Shown: positions 53,711 through 61,868 of the stretch, piece by piece
Layout of the letters: each line of letters begins with the position of its first letter
Position numbering within the stretch: position 1 is the stretch's first letter
Notes under the pieces: model-generated
What the model was told of the DNA's origin: nothing
What the model saw: the letters and a program-made list of their open reading frames with translations, nothing else
Databases searched by the model: none
Made by a program: the position numbers and the translations under genes
NCBI RefSeq assembly: GCF_007830735.1
Contig: NZ_VLLN01000020.1
Span: forward strand, 1 to 64,000
Reading direction: 5' to 3'
Length of the DNA stretch: 64,000 nucleotides
DNA from: Geobacter argillaceus
Lineage (GTDB): Bacteria > Desulfobacterota > Desulfuromonadia > Geobacterales > DSM-12255

Positions 53711-55021
53711 TCAAGCACTGACCGCAACGACCCGGTTGCGTCCCTGCTCCTTTGCCTTGTAAAGAGCGGTGTCGGCCCGTTTCAGCAGGGATTCGACGCA
53801 TTGGTCGCCGGGTGCGAGAATCGTCAAGCCGACGCTAAGGGTGACGGAGATCTGTACATCGCCTTCGTGAAAGGTCTCGTTCATGATCCTGCCCCGAATC
53901 CGTTCCGCCAGGGCCACTGCTTCATTCAGGCCGGTTCCTGGCGAGACCACCAGGAACTCTTCACCGCCTATCCGCCCGACAAGGTCGTAGCGACGCATCG
54001 AGTCCCGCACCAGATGGGCCACTCGCTTGAGTACGAAGTCGCCGAAGGGGTGGCCGTAGGAGTCATTGATCCGTTTGAAGTGGTCGAGGTCGATGATCAT
54101 GATACAGAGCGGTTCGCTAAGGCGAGTGCTCCGCTCGCTCTCCTCTTCGAGTCGCTTCATGATGACCCGCCGGTTTTTCAGTCCGGTCAACTCATCGGTG
54201 GTGGCCTGTTTCTTCAGGGTTCGCTGCACATCGTCCAGTTTTATGACCAGTCGCCAGGTAAGAAAGTAGGTGACCACCACCAGGAACAGGATGGTCAACA
54301 CGGCACTGATGGTGATCAGCAACCGGATGGTGGTAGCCTCTTTGACCATGTTCGTTGCCGGAATGGTGATGCTGATGGCGCCGATGATACTGCCGATTCT
54401 ATACCCCTGGGTATGGTGACACTCCAGGCAGGTCTGATCGACGAACAGCGGGGTGATGTAGCGGAAGATCGGTGGGTTTGCTTTGTCCAGCAACCGGGCG
54501 GCCAGTTTTTCCCCGTGCTCGAACCGCTCCAGGGCCTGCTGCTCGAATGGATCGGGCCGGTTGTTCCGGTCAAGGGGTTTCATGCTGATCAGCCGGAAAC
54601 GGACCCCTCCCTCCCGTTCGCTCATCCGGGAGATTTCGGTGGCCATGATGGCATGGTTGCGCAGGGTGAACATCCGTCCGTCGGAGCCGTGAATATCGGG
54701 CTTTATGCCGAGCGCCTCCAGATAGGAGTTGGTTTCGGTTCCTTTCTTCTTCTCGACGTAGACTCCGCCGTAATTGAAGTTCCACCGTTTGGCGTGATCC
54801 AGCAGATCGGCATAGGCTGCAGCTTGCTCCTGGATACGCTGCAGCATCTGATCGCTTGTCCGAGTGTAGAGGTAGATAAAGAGGCAGGTTACCAGAAGGG
54901 AGATGGTGATGCAGAGGATGAGCAGAAAAAGGCGCACATGTTCGAAGTAGGCGAACGGCTTGGGCCAGACCTTGGAAAGCATGGAGCTTATGTGCTTATC
55001 GCCCTGGTGGCGGGTGTTCAT
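53711..55021 (-). CDS. Haem-binding periplasmic sensor diguanylate cyclase
   Basis: The 436-residue protein has a membrane helix near 27-50, a periplasmic DUF3365-like (Tll0287-type) sensor containing one haem c motif (TCLECHHTQGY, around residue 200), a second helix near 240-260 and a GGDEF domain. The active site is GGEEF, preceded by the inhibitory site RRYD five residues earlier (RRYDLVGRIGGEEF). It probably senses redox state or a gas through haem and makes cyclic di-GMP. The start at 55021 overlaps the pcnB end by 26 bases; GGGGG lies before it. Confidence 0.88.
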   Translation of the reverse strand: MNTRHQGDKHISSMLSKVWPKPFAYFEHVRLFLLILCITISLLVTCLFIYLYTRTSDQMLQRIQEQAAAYADLLDHAKRWNFNYGGVYVEKKKGTETNSYLEALGIKPDIHGSDGRMFTLRNHAIMATEISRMSEREGGVRFRLISMKPLDRNNRPDPFEQQALERFEHGEKLAARLLDKANPPIFRYITPLFVDQTCLECHHTQGYRIGSIIGAISITIPATNMVKEATTIRLLITISAVLTILFLVVVTYFLTWRLVIKLDDVQRTLKKQATTDELTGLKNRRVIMKRLEEESERSTRLSEPLCIMIIDLDHFKRINDSYGHPFGDFVLKRVAHLVRDSMRRYDLVGRIGGEEFLVVSPGTGLNEAVALAERIRGRIMNETFHEGDVQISVTLSVGLTILAPGDQCVESLLKRADTALYKAKEQGRNRVVAVSA

Positions 55022-56396
55022 GGGATAGCCCCCCCTCTGGTGTCGCAATCACTGGTGCATGGGGTTTCCTTCTGCGCCTGGGCCGCCGTTGTCGGCGGGG
55101 CTGGTCATCGGTCGCCGGAGCGGCATGTGTTGTCGTTGGTACGGGCTGGGCTGCTGCCAGCCGCTCCCACCAGGAGACGATACGGTCGTCCTCCGGCTCG
55201 ACGGAGCTGCGAAAACGGAGATACTGCAACGTGTCGCCGAAATTGGGTCTAACAACCACTGCCTGGGCGCGACGGCCCGGAATGGTGCGGAGGCGGTGGC
55301 TGCTGGCGAGGATGTCACGCATCTGTACTACAATACGGTTTGGGATCAGGACCACGGGGGCCAGCTCTTCCAGGAGCGTGGCAGTAGCCCGGTCCATGGC
55401 CGGCTGAAAGGATTCCTTCCTGCCGCGCAATCGCTCAGCCTCCTCTGAGAGGTATTGGCCGCACAGGAGGGCCATGAGCAGTGGAGGGGATATCGTTACG
55501 CCATCGGCAACCTGCTGGTCGGTCCATTCCAGGGCCTTGCCGAGCCAGACATGGGGGAACCCTTCATGTTCGGCACTCAGCCAGGAGGCCAGCGAGGGCA
55601 AGAGGTAGGTAAAGAGGCCGCAATTACGCAACAGCTGATAGGTCCGTTCCCCTTCACCGGAGAGGAACAGCTTGAGCAGCTCTTCGTACAGTCGTGCCGG
55701 GGCGGCCCGACCAATGGTCGGTGCAAGCTCGACCAGGGCCTGCCAACTGTTCTTTTCTATCGTGAATCCCTGGATGGCCGCGAACCGGATGGCCCGGATC
55801 ATCCTGACCGGGTCCTCGGTGAATCGTTGCCACGGATCGCCAATGGTCCGGATGACGCCACGCTGCAGGTCATCCAGGCCGCCGACGTAATCGATGAGCG
55901 AGAAGTCGGCAATGTTGTAGCACAGGGCGTTGACCGTAAAGTCCCGGCGCCAGGCGTCCTCTTCCGGGCTGCCGAAGAGATTGTCCCGCAGGATCATCCC
56001 TTCCTCGTCCCTGAGTACCTGCGGGTGCCGGTGGTTTTCGAGCGGAGTGGCTGCTTCTCCCTCATCTTCGCCGGTAGACTCGGCTGCGTTTGCCCGGAAC
56101 GTGGCCACCTCGATGATGCCGTCGTTGAAATGCAGGTGGGCAAGTCGGAACCGGCGCCCAACCAGGCGGCAGTTGCGGAAGAGCCGTTTCACCTGGTTCG
56201 GGGTGGCGCTGGTGGCGATGTCGAAATCCTTCGGCTCCCGGCCGAGGAGCAGGTCCCGGACACAGCCGCCGACCAGGTAGGCGGTAAAGCCGTTGTCATT
56301 GAGACGGTAAAGCGCCTTGACGGCGTTCGGATTAAGAAGCCGGCGGGAAATGGTATGCTCTGAGCGGGAAAGTATGCGTGGCAAGGCGTTTTTCAT
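54996..56396 (-). CDS. pcnB: Poly(A) polymerase / tRNA nucleotidyltransferase-family protein
   Basis: The 466-residue protein has the class II nucleotidyltransferase head YLVGGCVRDLLLGREPKDFD (G-G-x-V-R-D and D-x-D) and IIEVATFRAN, RRDFTVNALCYN and DDLQRGVIRTIGDPWQRFTE. The arginine-rich tail (RRQRRPRRRRKP) is typical of PcnB, which adds poly(A) to RNA 3' ends and promotes decay, and sets it apart from CCA enzymes. The stop lies inside the next gene. It diverges from the YgbA-like gene at 56517. Confidence 0.9.
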   Translation of the reverse strand: MKNALPRILSRSEHTISRRLLNPNAVKALYRLNDNGFTAYLVGGCVRDLLLGREPKDFDIATSATPNQVKRLFRNCRLVGRRFRLAHLHFNDGIIEVATFRANAAESTGEDEGEAATPLENHRHPQVLRDEEGMILRDNLFGSPEEDAWRRDFTVNALCYNIADFSLIDYVGGLDDLQRGVIRTIGDPWQRFTEDPVRMIRAIRFAAIQGFTIEKNSWQALVELAPTIGRAAPARLYEELLKLFLSGEGERTYQLLRNCGLFTYLLPSLASWLSAEHEGFPHVWLGKALEWTDQQVADGVTISPPLLMALLCGQYLSEEAERLRGRKESFQPAMDRATATLLEELAPVVLIPNRIVVQMRDILASSHRLRTIPGRRAQAVVVRPNFGDTLQYLRFRSSVEPEDDRIVSWWERLAAAQPVPTTTHAAPATDDQPRRQRRPRRRRKPHAPVIATPEGGLSHEHPPPGR

Positions 56397-56469
56397 GTGG
56401 CAACCTTACCACACTCCCCTCCCGATGGCAAAGGCCGCACGGTCGTTTCCGCCTGCTTCATTGATTTTT

Positions 56470-56481
56470 TGACCTGGGTCA
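56470..56481. promoter_or_regulatory. HcpR/FNR-like operator upstream of the ygbA-type gene
   Basis: TGACC-TG-GGTCA is a perfect dyad inside TTTTGACCTGGGTCATG, 35 bases before the start codon at 56517. It resembles sites of CRP/FNR-type nitrosative-stress regulators such as HcpR. Which regulator binds cannot be told here. Confidence 0.5.
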
Positions 56482-56516
56482 TGCAGATTGATAGATGTCA
56501 GCACTAAAGTGGACAC

Positions 56517-56873
56517 ATGGAACAGTTCACCCCCAAACAGCTCAACGACCTGAAGGTCATGGCCAGATTCATCGAGGTTTACTGCCACGCACGGCATGAC
56601 CGGACCAGCCAGGCATTGGCCGACCTGCCGGTCGCTTTGCAGTCCTGCTTCCGCAGAGGGCTACGACTTTGTCCCGATTGTGCAGCGATCCTGGACCATG
56701 GCATCAGGAAGCGGCTCAACTGTCCGCTCGACCCCAAGCCGACCTGCAAGGATTGTCGCATCCACTGCTACAGCAAGGAGTACCGGGCCAGTATCCGGGA
56801 GATCATGGCATTTTCCGGAAGGAAGATGATCCTGCGCGGGCGGCTCGACTACCTTTGGCACTATTTCTTTTAA
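56517..56873 (+). CDS. Nitrous-oxide-stimulated promoter family protein (YgbA-like)
   Basis: The 118-residue protein is Cys-rich (CFRRGLRLCPDCAAIL, RLNCPLDPKPTCKDCRIHCY) with a preceding helix MARFIEVYCHARH and a conserved-looking MAFSGRKMILRGRLDYLWHYF end. It matches the YgbA_NO family, whose genes are induced by nitric oxide or N2O. The clustered Cys probably hold an iron-sulfur cluster or metal. A perfect TGACC-TG-GGTCA dyad lies upstream. A ferredoxin gene follows after 34 bases. Confidence 0.85.
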   Translation: MEQFTPKQLNDLKVMARFIEVYCHARHDRTSQALADLPVALQSCFRRGLRLCPDCAAILDHGIRKRLNCPLDPKPTCKDCRIHCYSKEYRASIREIMAFSGRKMILRGRLDYLWHYFF

Positions 56874-56907
56874 CCGTAACTACGTCAATATGTGAGGAGA
56901 ATGGAAA

Positions 56908-57654
56908 ATGATCAGAAAAATCGTGCAGATCGATGCAGAAAAATGTAACGGCTGCGGCCTCTGCGTCCCTTCCTGTGCCGAAGGGGCCATCACGATCGAG
57001 GGTGGCAAGGCCGTGCTGGCGGCCGACAACCTGTGCGACGGCCTGGGAGCCTGTCTGGGCGACTGCCCCCGGGATGCCATCCGGGTCATTGAGCGGGAGG
57101 CGGACGGATTCGATGAGGCGGCGGTGGCCGAGCATCTCAAGGCCAGCGGGCAAGAGCCCCATCCGCCACACCGGCAACCGGTTGACACGCCGCCGGTACC
57201 TGGCCATGGCGGCGGATGCCCCGGCTCCAGGGCAATGTCGTTTGCCCCATCTTCAGTCGCTCCGGATAATACGGAAGGTGGCAGTCGGCGCAGCCAACTG
57301 GCCCAGTGGCCGGTACAATTGCACCTGGTGCCAACCAATGCCCCGTATTTTCAGAACGCCGACCTCTTGATCGCCGCTGATTGCGTCCCCTTTGCCTACG
57401 GCGATTTTCACAAGGATTTCCTGGCAGGCAAGGCCCTGGTCATCGGCTGTCCCAAGCTGGACGACAACAACTTTTACCTGCAGAAGCTGACCGAACTGTT
57501 CCGGGTTTCTGCCATCAAGAGCATCACGGTTCTGAGGATGGAGGTCCCCTGTTGCGGTGGCATCGTCATGGCCGCTCGTCAGGCCCTGGCCGCGTCGGGA
57601 AAGGATATCCCGTTCAGGGAGGTGACCATCGGCATTCAGGGCGGAGTGAAATAA
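56908..57654 (+). CDS. 4Fe-4S ferredoxin-type protein with C-terminal cysteine domain
   Basis: The 248-residue protein has one standard cluster motif (CNGCGLCVPSC, residues about 13-23) and a second, atypical one (LCDGLGACLGDCP, about 42-54). A Pro/His-rich linker contains CPGSRAM. The C-terminal half (PYFQNADLLIAADCVPFAYG, VIGCPKLDDNNFYLQKLTEL, VPCCGGIV) has further Cys and may bind another cofactor. The family often accompanies hybrid cluster protein and other nitrosative-stress genes. Its neighbour is the YgbA-like gene. A terminator hairpin overlaps its stop. Confidence 0.85.
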   Translation: MIRKIVQIDAEKCNGCGLCVPSCAEGAITIEGGKAVLAADNLCDGLGACLGDCPRDAIRVIEREADGFDEAAVAEHLKASGQEPHPPHRQPVDTPPVPGHGGGCPGSRAMSFAPSSVAPDNTEGGSRRSQLAQWPVQLHLVPTNAPYFQNADLLIAADCVPFAYGDFHKDFLAGKALVIGCPKLDDNNFYLQKLTELFRVSAIKSITVLRMEVPCCGGIVMAARQALAASGKDIPFREVTIGIQGGVK

Positions 57655-57684
57655 AAAGACAAATAGGATAAAATTTGTCTTTTT
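57653..57684 (+). terminator. Terminator after the ferredoxin gene
   Basis: AAAAAGACAAAT and ATTTGTCTTTTT form a perfect 12-pair stem with loop AGGATAAA. The stop codon of the ferredoxin gene lies at its left base. The stem ends four bases before the -35 box of the peroxiredoxin promoter. Confidence 0.8.
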
Positions 57685-57687
57685 ATG

Positions 57688-57716
57688 TTGACAAGGAGAT
57701 ACGCCCCTGATATTTT
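57688..57716 (+). promoter_or_regulatory. Strong sigma-70 promoter of the peroxiredoxin gene
   Basis: TTGACA (57688-57693), 17 bases, TATTTT (57711-57716). The expected start is near 57723, giving a leader of about 40 bases before the ATG at 57763. Confidence 0.8.
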
Positions 57717-57762
57717 TTCTTTCAATGAACACACAACGTATTGTTCCGAAAGGAGAACACTC

Positions 57763-58362
57763 ATGAGTCTTTGCACCCTTGTCACCAAAGAGGCCCCTGA
57801 TTTTACTGCCGATGCGGTTTTGCCGGACGGCACATTCGGCCAGATCACCCTTTCCTCGTACCGGGGGAAGTATGTAGTCCTGTTCTTTTACCCACTGGAC
57901 TTCACCTTTGTCTGCCCTTCGGAGATCCTGGCCTTCAACAAGAAGATTGCCGCCTTCAAGGAGAAGAACTGCGAAGTGGTCGGTGTGTCCATCGATTCCA
58001 AGTTCACCCACTACGCCTGGCGCAATACGCCGGTGGAAAACGGCGGCATCGGTAATATCCAGTATCCGCTGGTGGCCGATCTGAACAAGAATATTGCCCG
58101 CGAATACGGTATCCTCTTCAACGAGGCCGTGGCCCTGCGCGGCCTGTTCCTGATCGATACCAAGGGGGTCATCCGCCATGCGGTGATCAACGACCTGCCG
58201 CTGGGGCGGAGCGTGAACGAGGCGCTGCGCATGGTGGACGCCCTGCAGTTCGTCGAGACCCACGGCGACCAGGTCTGTCCGGCCAACTGGCAGGAGGGGG
58301 ATGACGCCATGAAGGCGACTACCGAAGGGGTGGCGTCGTACCTGGCCAAACACGGCAAGTAG
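57763..58362 (+). CDS. 2-Cys peroxiredoxin, AhpC/Prx1 type
   Basis: The 199-residue protein has the thioredoxin-fold peroxidatic motif YPLDFTFVCPSE and the resolving Cys in HGDQVCPANW, with SIDSKFTHYAW and LRGLFLIDTKGVIRH typical of the Prx1 branch. It reduces hydrogen peroxide and peroxynitrite with thioredoxin-like donors. GAAAGGAG precedes the ATG. It has its own strong promoter directly after the ferredoxin terminator and is followed by its own terminator, so it is monocistronic. Confidence 0.96.
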   Translation: MSLCTLVTKEAPDFTADAVLPDGTFGQITLSSYRGKYVVLFFYPLDFTFVCPSEILAFNKKIAAFKEKNCEVVGVSIDSKFTHYAWRNTPVENGGIGNIQYPLVADLNKNIAREYGILFNEAVALRGLFLIDTKGVIRHAVINDLPLGRSVNEALRMVDALQFVETHGDQVCPANWQEGDDAMKATTEGVASYLAKHGK

Positions 58363-58380
58363 CCGGTAGCAGAAGCGAAG

Positions 58381-58413
58381 AAAACGGCGCAGCTCTTACG
58401 GGCGCGCCGTTTT
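58381..58413 (+). terminator. Terminator after the peroxiredoxin gene
   Basis: AAAACGGCGC (58381-58390) pairs with GCGCCGTTTT (58404-58413), followed by T and TGTTCGG. The polymerase gene begins 18 bases later. Confidence 0.75.
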
Positions 58414-58430
58414 TGTTCGGGGTTCACGGT

Positions 58431-60665
58431 ATGACGGAAGCGAGCTTGTTGACCAACCCGGTGCTCTGCGGTGCCGACCCGATGGAGCGGATTGTCGGGG
58501 CGGAACTGGCCGGCCGCTTCATCAGGCTGTTCCAGCGCACCGGGACCGGCGTCATCTTTCGTGACGATCCGTTTCACCCCTTCATCCTGCTGGAGGATGA
58601 GCAGCTCCTGACCGGGATACCCCTGCCGGTCAGCTGCCAGCCGCTGGAAGGGGAGGGTGCCTTTTGCGCCATTGCCCGGTTTGCCAACTGGCGTGACTGT
58701 CTCAGCGCCAGAGATGCCCTGATCAAGAAGACCGGCAAGACCCCCAGCGCTGCCGCTGCACCCTATCTGTTCCTCTCCGACCCGGTGCATCAGCACCTCT
58801 TGCTGACCGGCAAGACCTTCTTCAAACATCTTCCCTTTACGGAACTGAAACGGCTTGCCATCGACATTGAAACCTTCACCGCTCCCGGGTTCGAGTTTTC
58901 CAATCCGGATCGGGAGGAGGACCGGGTCATCTCGGTAGCCATGGCCGGCAGCGACGGCTTCACTGAGGTGCTGGACGGGACTGCGTTGAGTGAACCGGCA
59001 CTATTGCGCCGGCTCACGGAACTGATCCAGTGGTACGACCCGGATGTGCTGGAAGGCCACAACCTCTTCCGGTTCGACCTGGAGTATCTTCGGGTCCGGG
59101 CCGCCCGCCACGGTGTGCGGCTTGCCTGGGGGAGGGACGGAAGCGAGCCGCGGGTTCACACCTCCCGGTTCACGGTGGCTGAACGGGCCGTTGACTACCC
59201 GCGCTGGGACCTCTATGGCCGCAATATCGTCGATACCTATTTTCTGGTGCAGCTCCATGATATGACCAGCCGCGATCTGGAGAGCTACGGCCTGAAGAGC
59301 GTGGCCCGTCACTTCGGCCTGGCCGCCGCCGACCGGGTCTATGTGGATGGGGGGGATATCGCCCGGCTTCTGCAGGATGACCCGGCCAGACTGCTGCGGT
59401 ACAACCTTGACGACGCCCGGGAGACCTCGGCCGTTGCCGGTTTGCTCGCCTACCCGTTTTATCTTCAGACCGGCATGTTCCCCTATTCCTACCAGAATTG
59501 CGTGGTCAGGGGGAATGCCACCAAGATCAACGCCCTGTTTCTCAGGGAGTATCTGCGCCAAGGGCGGGCCATTCCCCGCGGCGAACAGGTCCCTGAAATG
59601 GCCGGTGGCTACACGGCGACCTTCGTGACCGGTGTGGTCGGCCCGATACTCCACTGCGACGTGGCGTCGCTGTATCCTTCAATCATCCTCATGGACCGGA
59701 TCGCGCCGCGTCAAGATACCCTCGGTCTGTATCTCGGCCTGCTCCGGGAGCTGCGGGCGTTTCGTCTGCAGGCCAAGGAGGCGGCGCGCAGCGCCGTCGA
59801 ACAGCAGGAGCGGGAGTACTGGAGCGCCTTGCAGCAGACCTTCAAGGTGCTGATCAACTCTTTCTATGGCTACCTGGCCGCGCCGATCCACAATTTTGCC
59901 GATGGTACTGCCGCCGCAGCGGTGACCAGCCGCGGGCGGATGCTGATCAACGCCATGCTGGCCTGGCTGGAGGCCGAACATGCCCGTCCGGTGGAGGTCG
60001 ATACGGACGGGATCTATTTCATCCCCCCTGAGAGCGTCGCCAACGAAACCGACGAAGAGCGGTTCGTCGCTCGCCTTTCCGATGCCCTACCCGCCGGTAT
60101 CCGGGTGGAACTGGCCGGCCGTTACCGGACCATGTTTTCCTACAAATCGAAGAACTATGCCCTGCTGACCTACGATGGCCAGGTGATCGTCCGGGGTAGC
60201 GCCCTCAAATCGAGGGGGATCGAGCTGTTTCTCCGCCAGTTCATGGCCGAGGCGTTACAGCTTCTTCTGCTGGGCAAGAGCGGTGAGGTGGAATGGTTGT
60301 ATCGGGACTATCAGGATCGGCTGAGCCGCCACCGGATTCCCATCGCCCGACTTGCCCGGACCGAGACCCTGGCCGAATCTCCTGCCACCTACCGGGAAAA
60401 GGTGCGCAGAGGCAAGCGCAACCAGGCGGCAGCCTATGAGCTGGCCCTGCAGTCGGAGCGTGAGTACCGGGCCGGGGACCAGATCAGCTACTACGTGGCC
60501 GGCCAGGGAAAGGGGGTTGCCGTGCATCTCTCCTGCAGACCGGCCAACTCCTACGATGCGGATCATCCCGATGAAAACAGCGCCTATTATCTGGAAAAAC
60601 TCCGCTCTGCCTGGCAGAAATTCGCGCCGTTCGTTCCGGGTGAGCCAACGCTTTTCGATCTGTGA
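58431..60665 (+). CDS. Family B DNA polymerase (Pol II-like)
   Basis: The 744-residue protein keeps both activities in sequence. The 3'-5' exonuclease has AIDIETFT (Exo I), GHNLFRFDLEYL (Exo II) and YNLDDARET (Exo III). The polymerase has DVASLYPSI (motif A), KVLINSFYGYL (motif B) and VDTDGIYF (motif C). It is shorter than E. coli Pol II at 783 residues but lacks no motif. Roles in damage bypass or replication restart are known for such enzymes. No SOS box was seen. It starts 18 bases after the peroxiredoxin terminator; GGGG precedes the ATG. Confidence 0.92.
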   Translation: MTEASLLTNPVLCGADPMERIVGAELAGRFIRLFQRTGTGVIFRDDPFHPFILLEDEQLLTGIPLPVSCQPLEGEGAFCAIARFANWRDCLSARDALIKKTGKTPSAAAAPYLFLSDPVHQHLLLTGKTFFKHLPFTELKRLAIDIETFTAPGFEFSNPDREEDRVISVAMAGSDGFTEVLDGTALSEPALLRRLTELIQWYDPDVLEGHNLFRFDLEYLRVRAARHGVRLAWGRDGSEPRVHTSRFTVAERAVDYPRWDLYGRNIVDTYFLVQLHDMTSRDLESYGLKSVARHFGLAAADRVYVDGGDIARLLQDDPARLLRYNLDDARETSAVAGLLAYPFYLQTGMFPYSYQNCVVRGNATKINALFLREYLRQGRAIPRGEQVPEMAGGYTATFVTGVVGPILHCDVASLYPSIILMDRIAPRQDTLGLYLGLLRELRAFRLQAKEAARSAVEQQEREYWSALQQTFKVLINSFYGYLAAPIHNFADGTAAAAVTSRGRMLINAMLAWLEAEHARPVEVDTDGIYFIPPESVANETDEERFVARLSDALPAGIRVELAGRYRTMFSYKSKNYALLTYDGQVIVRGSALKSRGIELFLRQFMAEALQLLLLGKSGEVEWLYRDYQDRLSRHRIPIARLARTETLAESPATYREKVRRGKRNQAAAYELALQSEREYRAGDQISYYVAGQGKGVAVHLSCRPANSYDADHPDENSAYYLEKLRSAWQKFAPFVPGEPTLFDL

Positions 60666-60767
60666 AAAATGGCTGAAACTCCGCCGGAACTTGCCAGGGT
60701 GGGGCAAGTGTGTTACAAGGAGTCAAGCGGATAACACCATTTATTGAAGCGGAAAGGAGCGCCCCAC

Positions 60768-61160
60768 ATGCGTTCAGCGGTTCTTGCCCTTACCCTCCTG
60801 ATGTTGATTGTCGCATCTCCCTGTCTGGCCATTGAAGCACAGAAACCGGAAGCGATTGCCGACAAGATGGCCTTCAAGTTTGCCCGCGGGATAACCAACG
60901 TGGCAACGGCCATTGTCGAGATACCCAAACAGAGCTATCTGACCGTCAGAGACCGGGGGGGAGTTGGCTACGTTGTCGGACCCCTCAAGGGGCTTGGCAT
61001 GACCTTTTACCGTGGGCTTGTCGGGGTGGCGGAAACCGTCTTCTTCATGGTACCGCAGCCGGGCTACTACGACCCGATGATCGATCCCGATTATGTCTGG
61101 AAGGGTTGGGAGGATCGGCGGGCGGAACCGTTGAAGGACGTTACGGAGAAGGGGGAGTAG
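60768..61160 (+). CDS. TIGR04073-type exported protein, first of tandem pair
   Basis: The 130-residue protein has a signal peptide (MRSAVLALTLLMLIVASPCLA). The family pattern is RGITNVATAIVEIPKQSYLT, GPLKGLGMTFYRGLVGVAE, then PGYYDPMIDPDYVW. TIGR04073 proteins are linked by name to exosortase systems, but no exosortase gene is in this window. AAAGGAG precedes the ATG. The second, related gene starts two bases after its stop. It is probably periplasmic or outer-membrane-associated; function unknown. Confidence 0.88.
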   Translation: MRSAVLALTLLMLIVASPCLAIEAQKPEAIADKMAFKFARGITNVATAIVEIPKQSYLTVRDRGGVGYVVGPLKGLGMTFYRGLVGVAETVFFMVPQPGYYDPMIDPDYVWKGWEDRRAEPLKDVTEKGE

Positions 61161-61161
61161 G

Positions 61162-61533
61162 ATGGCTATCCTGCAGAGGCCGCTCATAGCGGTGCTCATT
61201 GTCGTGACTCTATGTTCCACTTCGTTTGCGGGAGATACGTACAAGACCATTGAATCCGCCGCGCCACAGGAGATCGTGGACGGCATGGCTGCCAAAGGGG
61301 TGCGCGGTGCCACCAATATCGTGACCGGCTGGCTGGAGATTCCCAAGCAGATCTATGTGACCGGTAAGGAGACTACCTGGCTGCGCGGCGCGGTGATCGG
61401 TCCCGTCAAGGGGATCGGCATGACGTTCGTGCGTACCCTTGCCGGTGTCGGTGAGCTGGCGACCTTTTTCGTTGCCTATCCCGGCTTCTACGACCCCTGG
61501 TTCGAGCCATCCTACGTCTGGCAGAAGGAATAG
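61162..61533 (+). CDS. TIGR04073-type exported protein, second of tandem pair
   Basis: The 123-residue protein has a signal peptide (LIAVLIVVTLCSTSFA) and the same core: RGATNIVTGWLEIPKQIYVT, GPVKGIGMTFVRTLAGVGEL and PGFYDPWFEPSYVW. Identity to the first copy is moderate, so the duplication is old. Its start lies one base after the stop of the first gene and its ribosome site is inside it (GGGGGAG), so the two are co-translated. A bidirectional terminator follows. Confidence 0.88.
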   Translation: MAILQRPLIAVLIVVTLCSTSFAGDTYKTIESAAPQEIVDGMAAKGVRGATNIVTGWLEIPKQIYVTGKETTWLRGAVIGPVKGIGMTFVRTLAGVGELATFFVAYPGFYDPWFEPSYVWQKE

Positions 61534-61578
61534 CCGCTATTAAGAAATTTCTTCTGTCCCGCTGTTCTCCTCGTCACA

Positions 61579-61617
61579 ATAAAAAAGTCGCATCGTTTAC
61601 CGATGCGACTTTTTTAT
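61579..61617. terminator. Bidirectional terminator
   Basis: ATAAAAAAGTCGCATCG and its complement form a 17-pair stem around TTTAC. It serves the rightward TIGR04073 pair and the leftward Lys/Ala-rich gene. Confidence 0.9.
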
Positions 61618-61640
61618 CAATCAGCGTCAAGTAAGAAGAA

Positions 61641-61868
61641 TTACTTCTTCTCGGCAGCCGGAGCAGCAGGAGCTTCTTCCTTCTTCTCGGCTTTCTTGGC
61701 CTTCTTGGCTTTTTTGGCTTTCTTAGCAGGCTTCTTCTCTTCTTTCTTCACTTCGCCAGCAGCCGGAGCAGCAGGAGCTTCGGTTTTCGGAGCTTCAGCA
61801 GCGAGAACGGTACCGGCGAAGGCGAGGGCAACCAGAGCGGCAACTACAGAGGACAGAACTTTTTTCAT
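61641..61868 (-). CDS. Exported Lys/Ala-rich low-complexity protein
   Basis: The 75-residue protein has a signal peptide (MKKVLSSVVAALVALAFAGT, cleavage near VLAAEA). The mature sequence is made of Ala/Pro-rich ends (APKTEAPAAPAAGEV, EEAPAAPAAEKK) and a core of (K-K-A) repeats (AKKAKKAKKAKKAEKK). It is highly basic and probably disordered in the periplasm. An ATG with GGAG lies at 61868. Comparable Ala/Lys-rich exported proteins occur in related genomes as I recall, but no function is known. Confidence 0.75.
   Translation of the reverse strand: MKKVLSSVVAALVALAFAGTVLAAEAPKTEAPAAPAAGEVKKEEKKPAKKAKKAKKAKKAEKKEEAPAAPAAEKK

Noticed and set aside
53681-55252. 523-residue plus-strand frame across the diguanylate cyclase and pcnB
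   Set aside because: It spans two real minus-strand genes with GGEEF, CxxCH and nucleotidyltransferase motifs and has no domain of its own.
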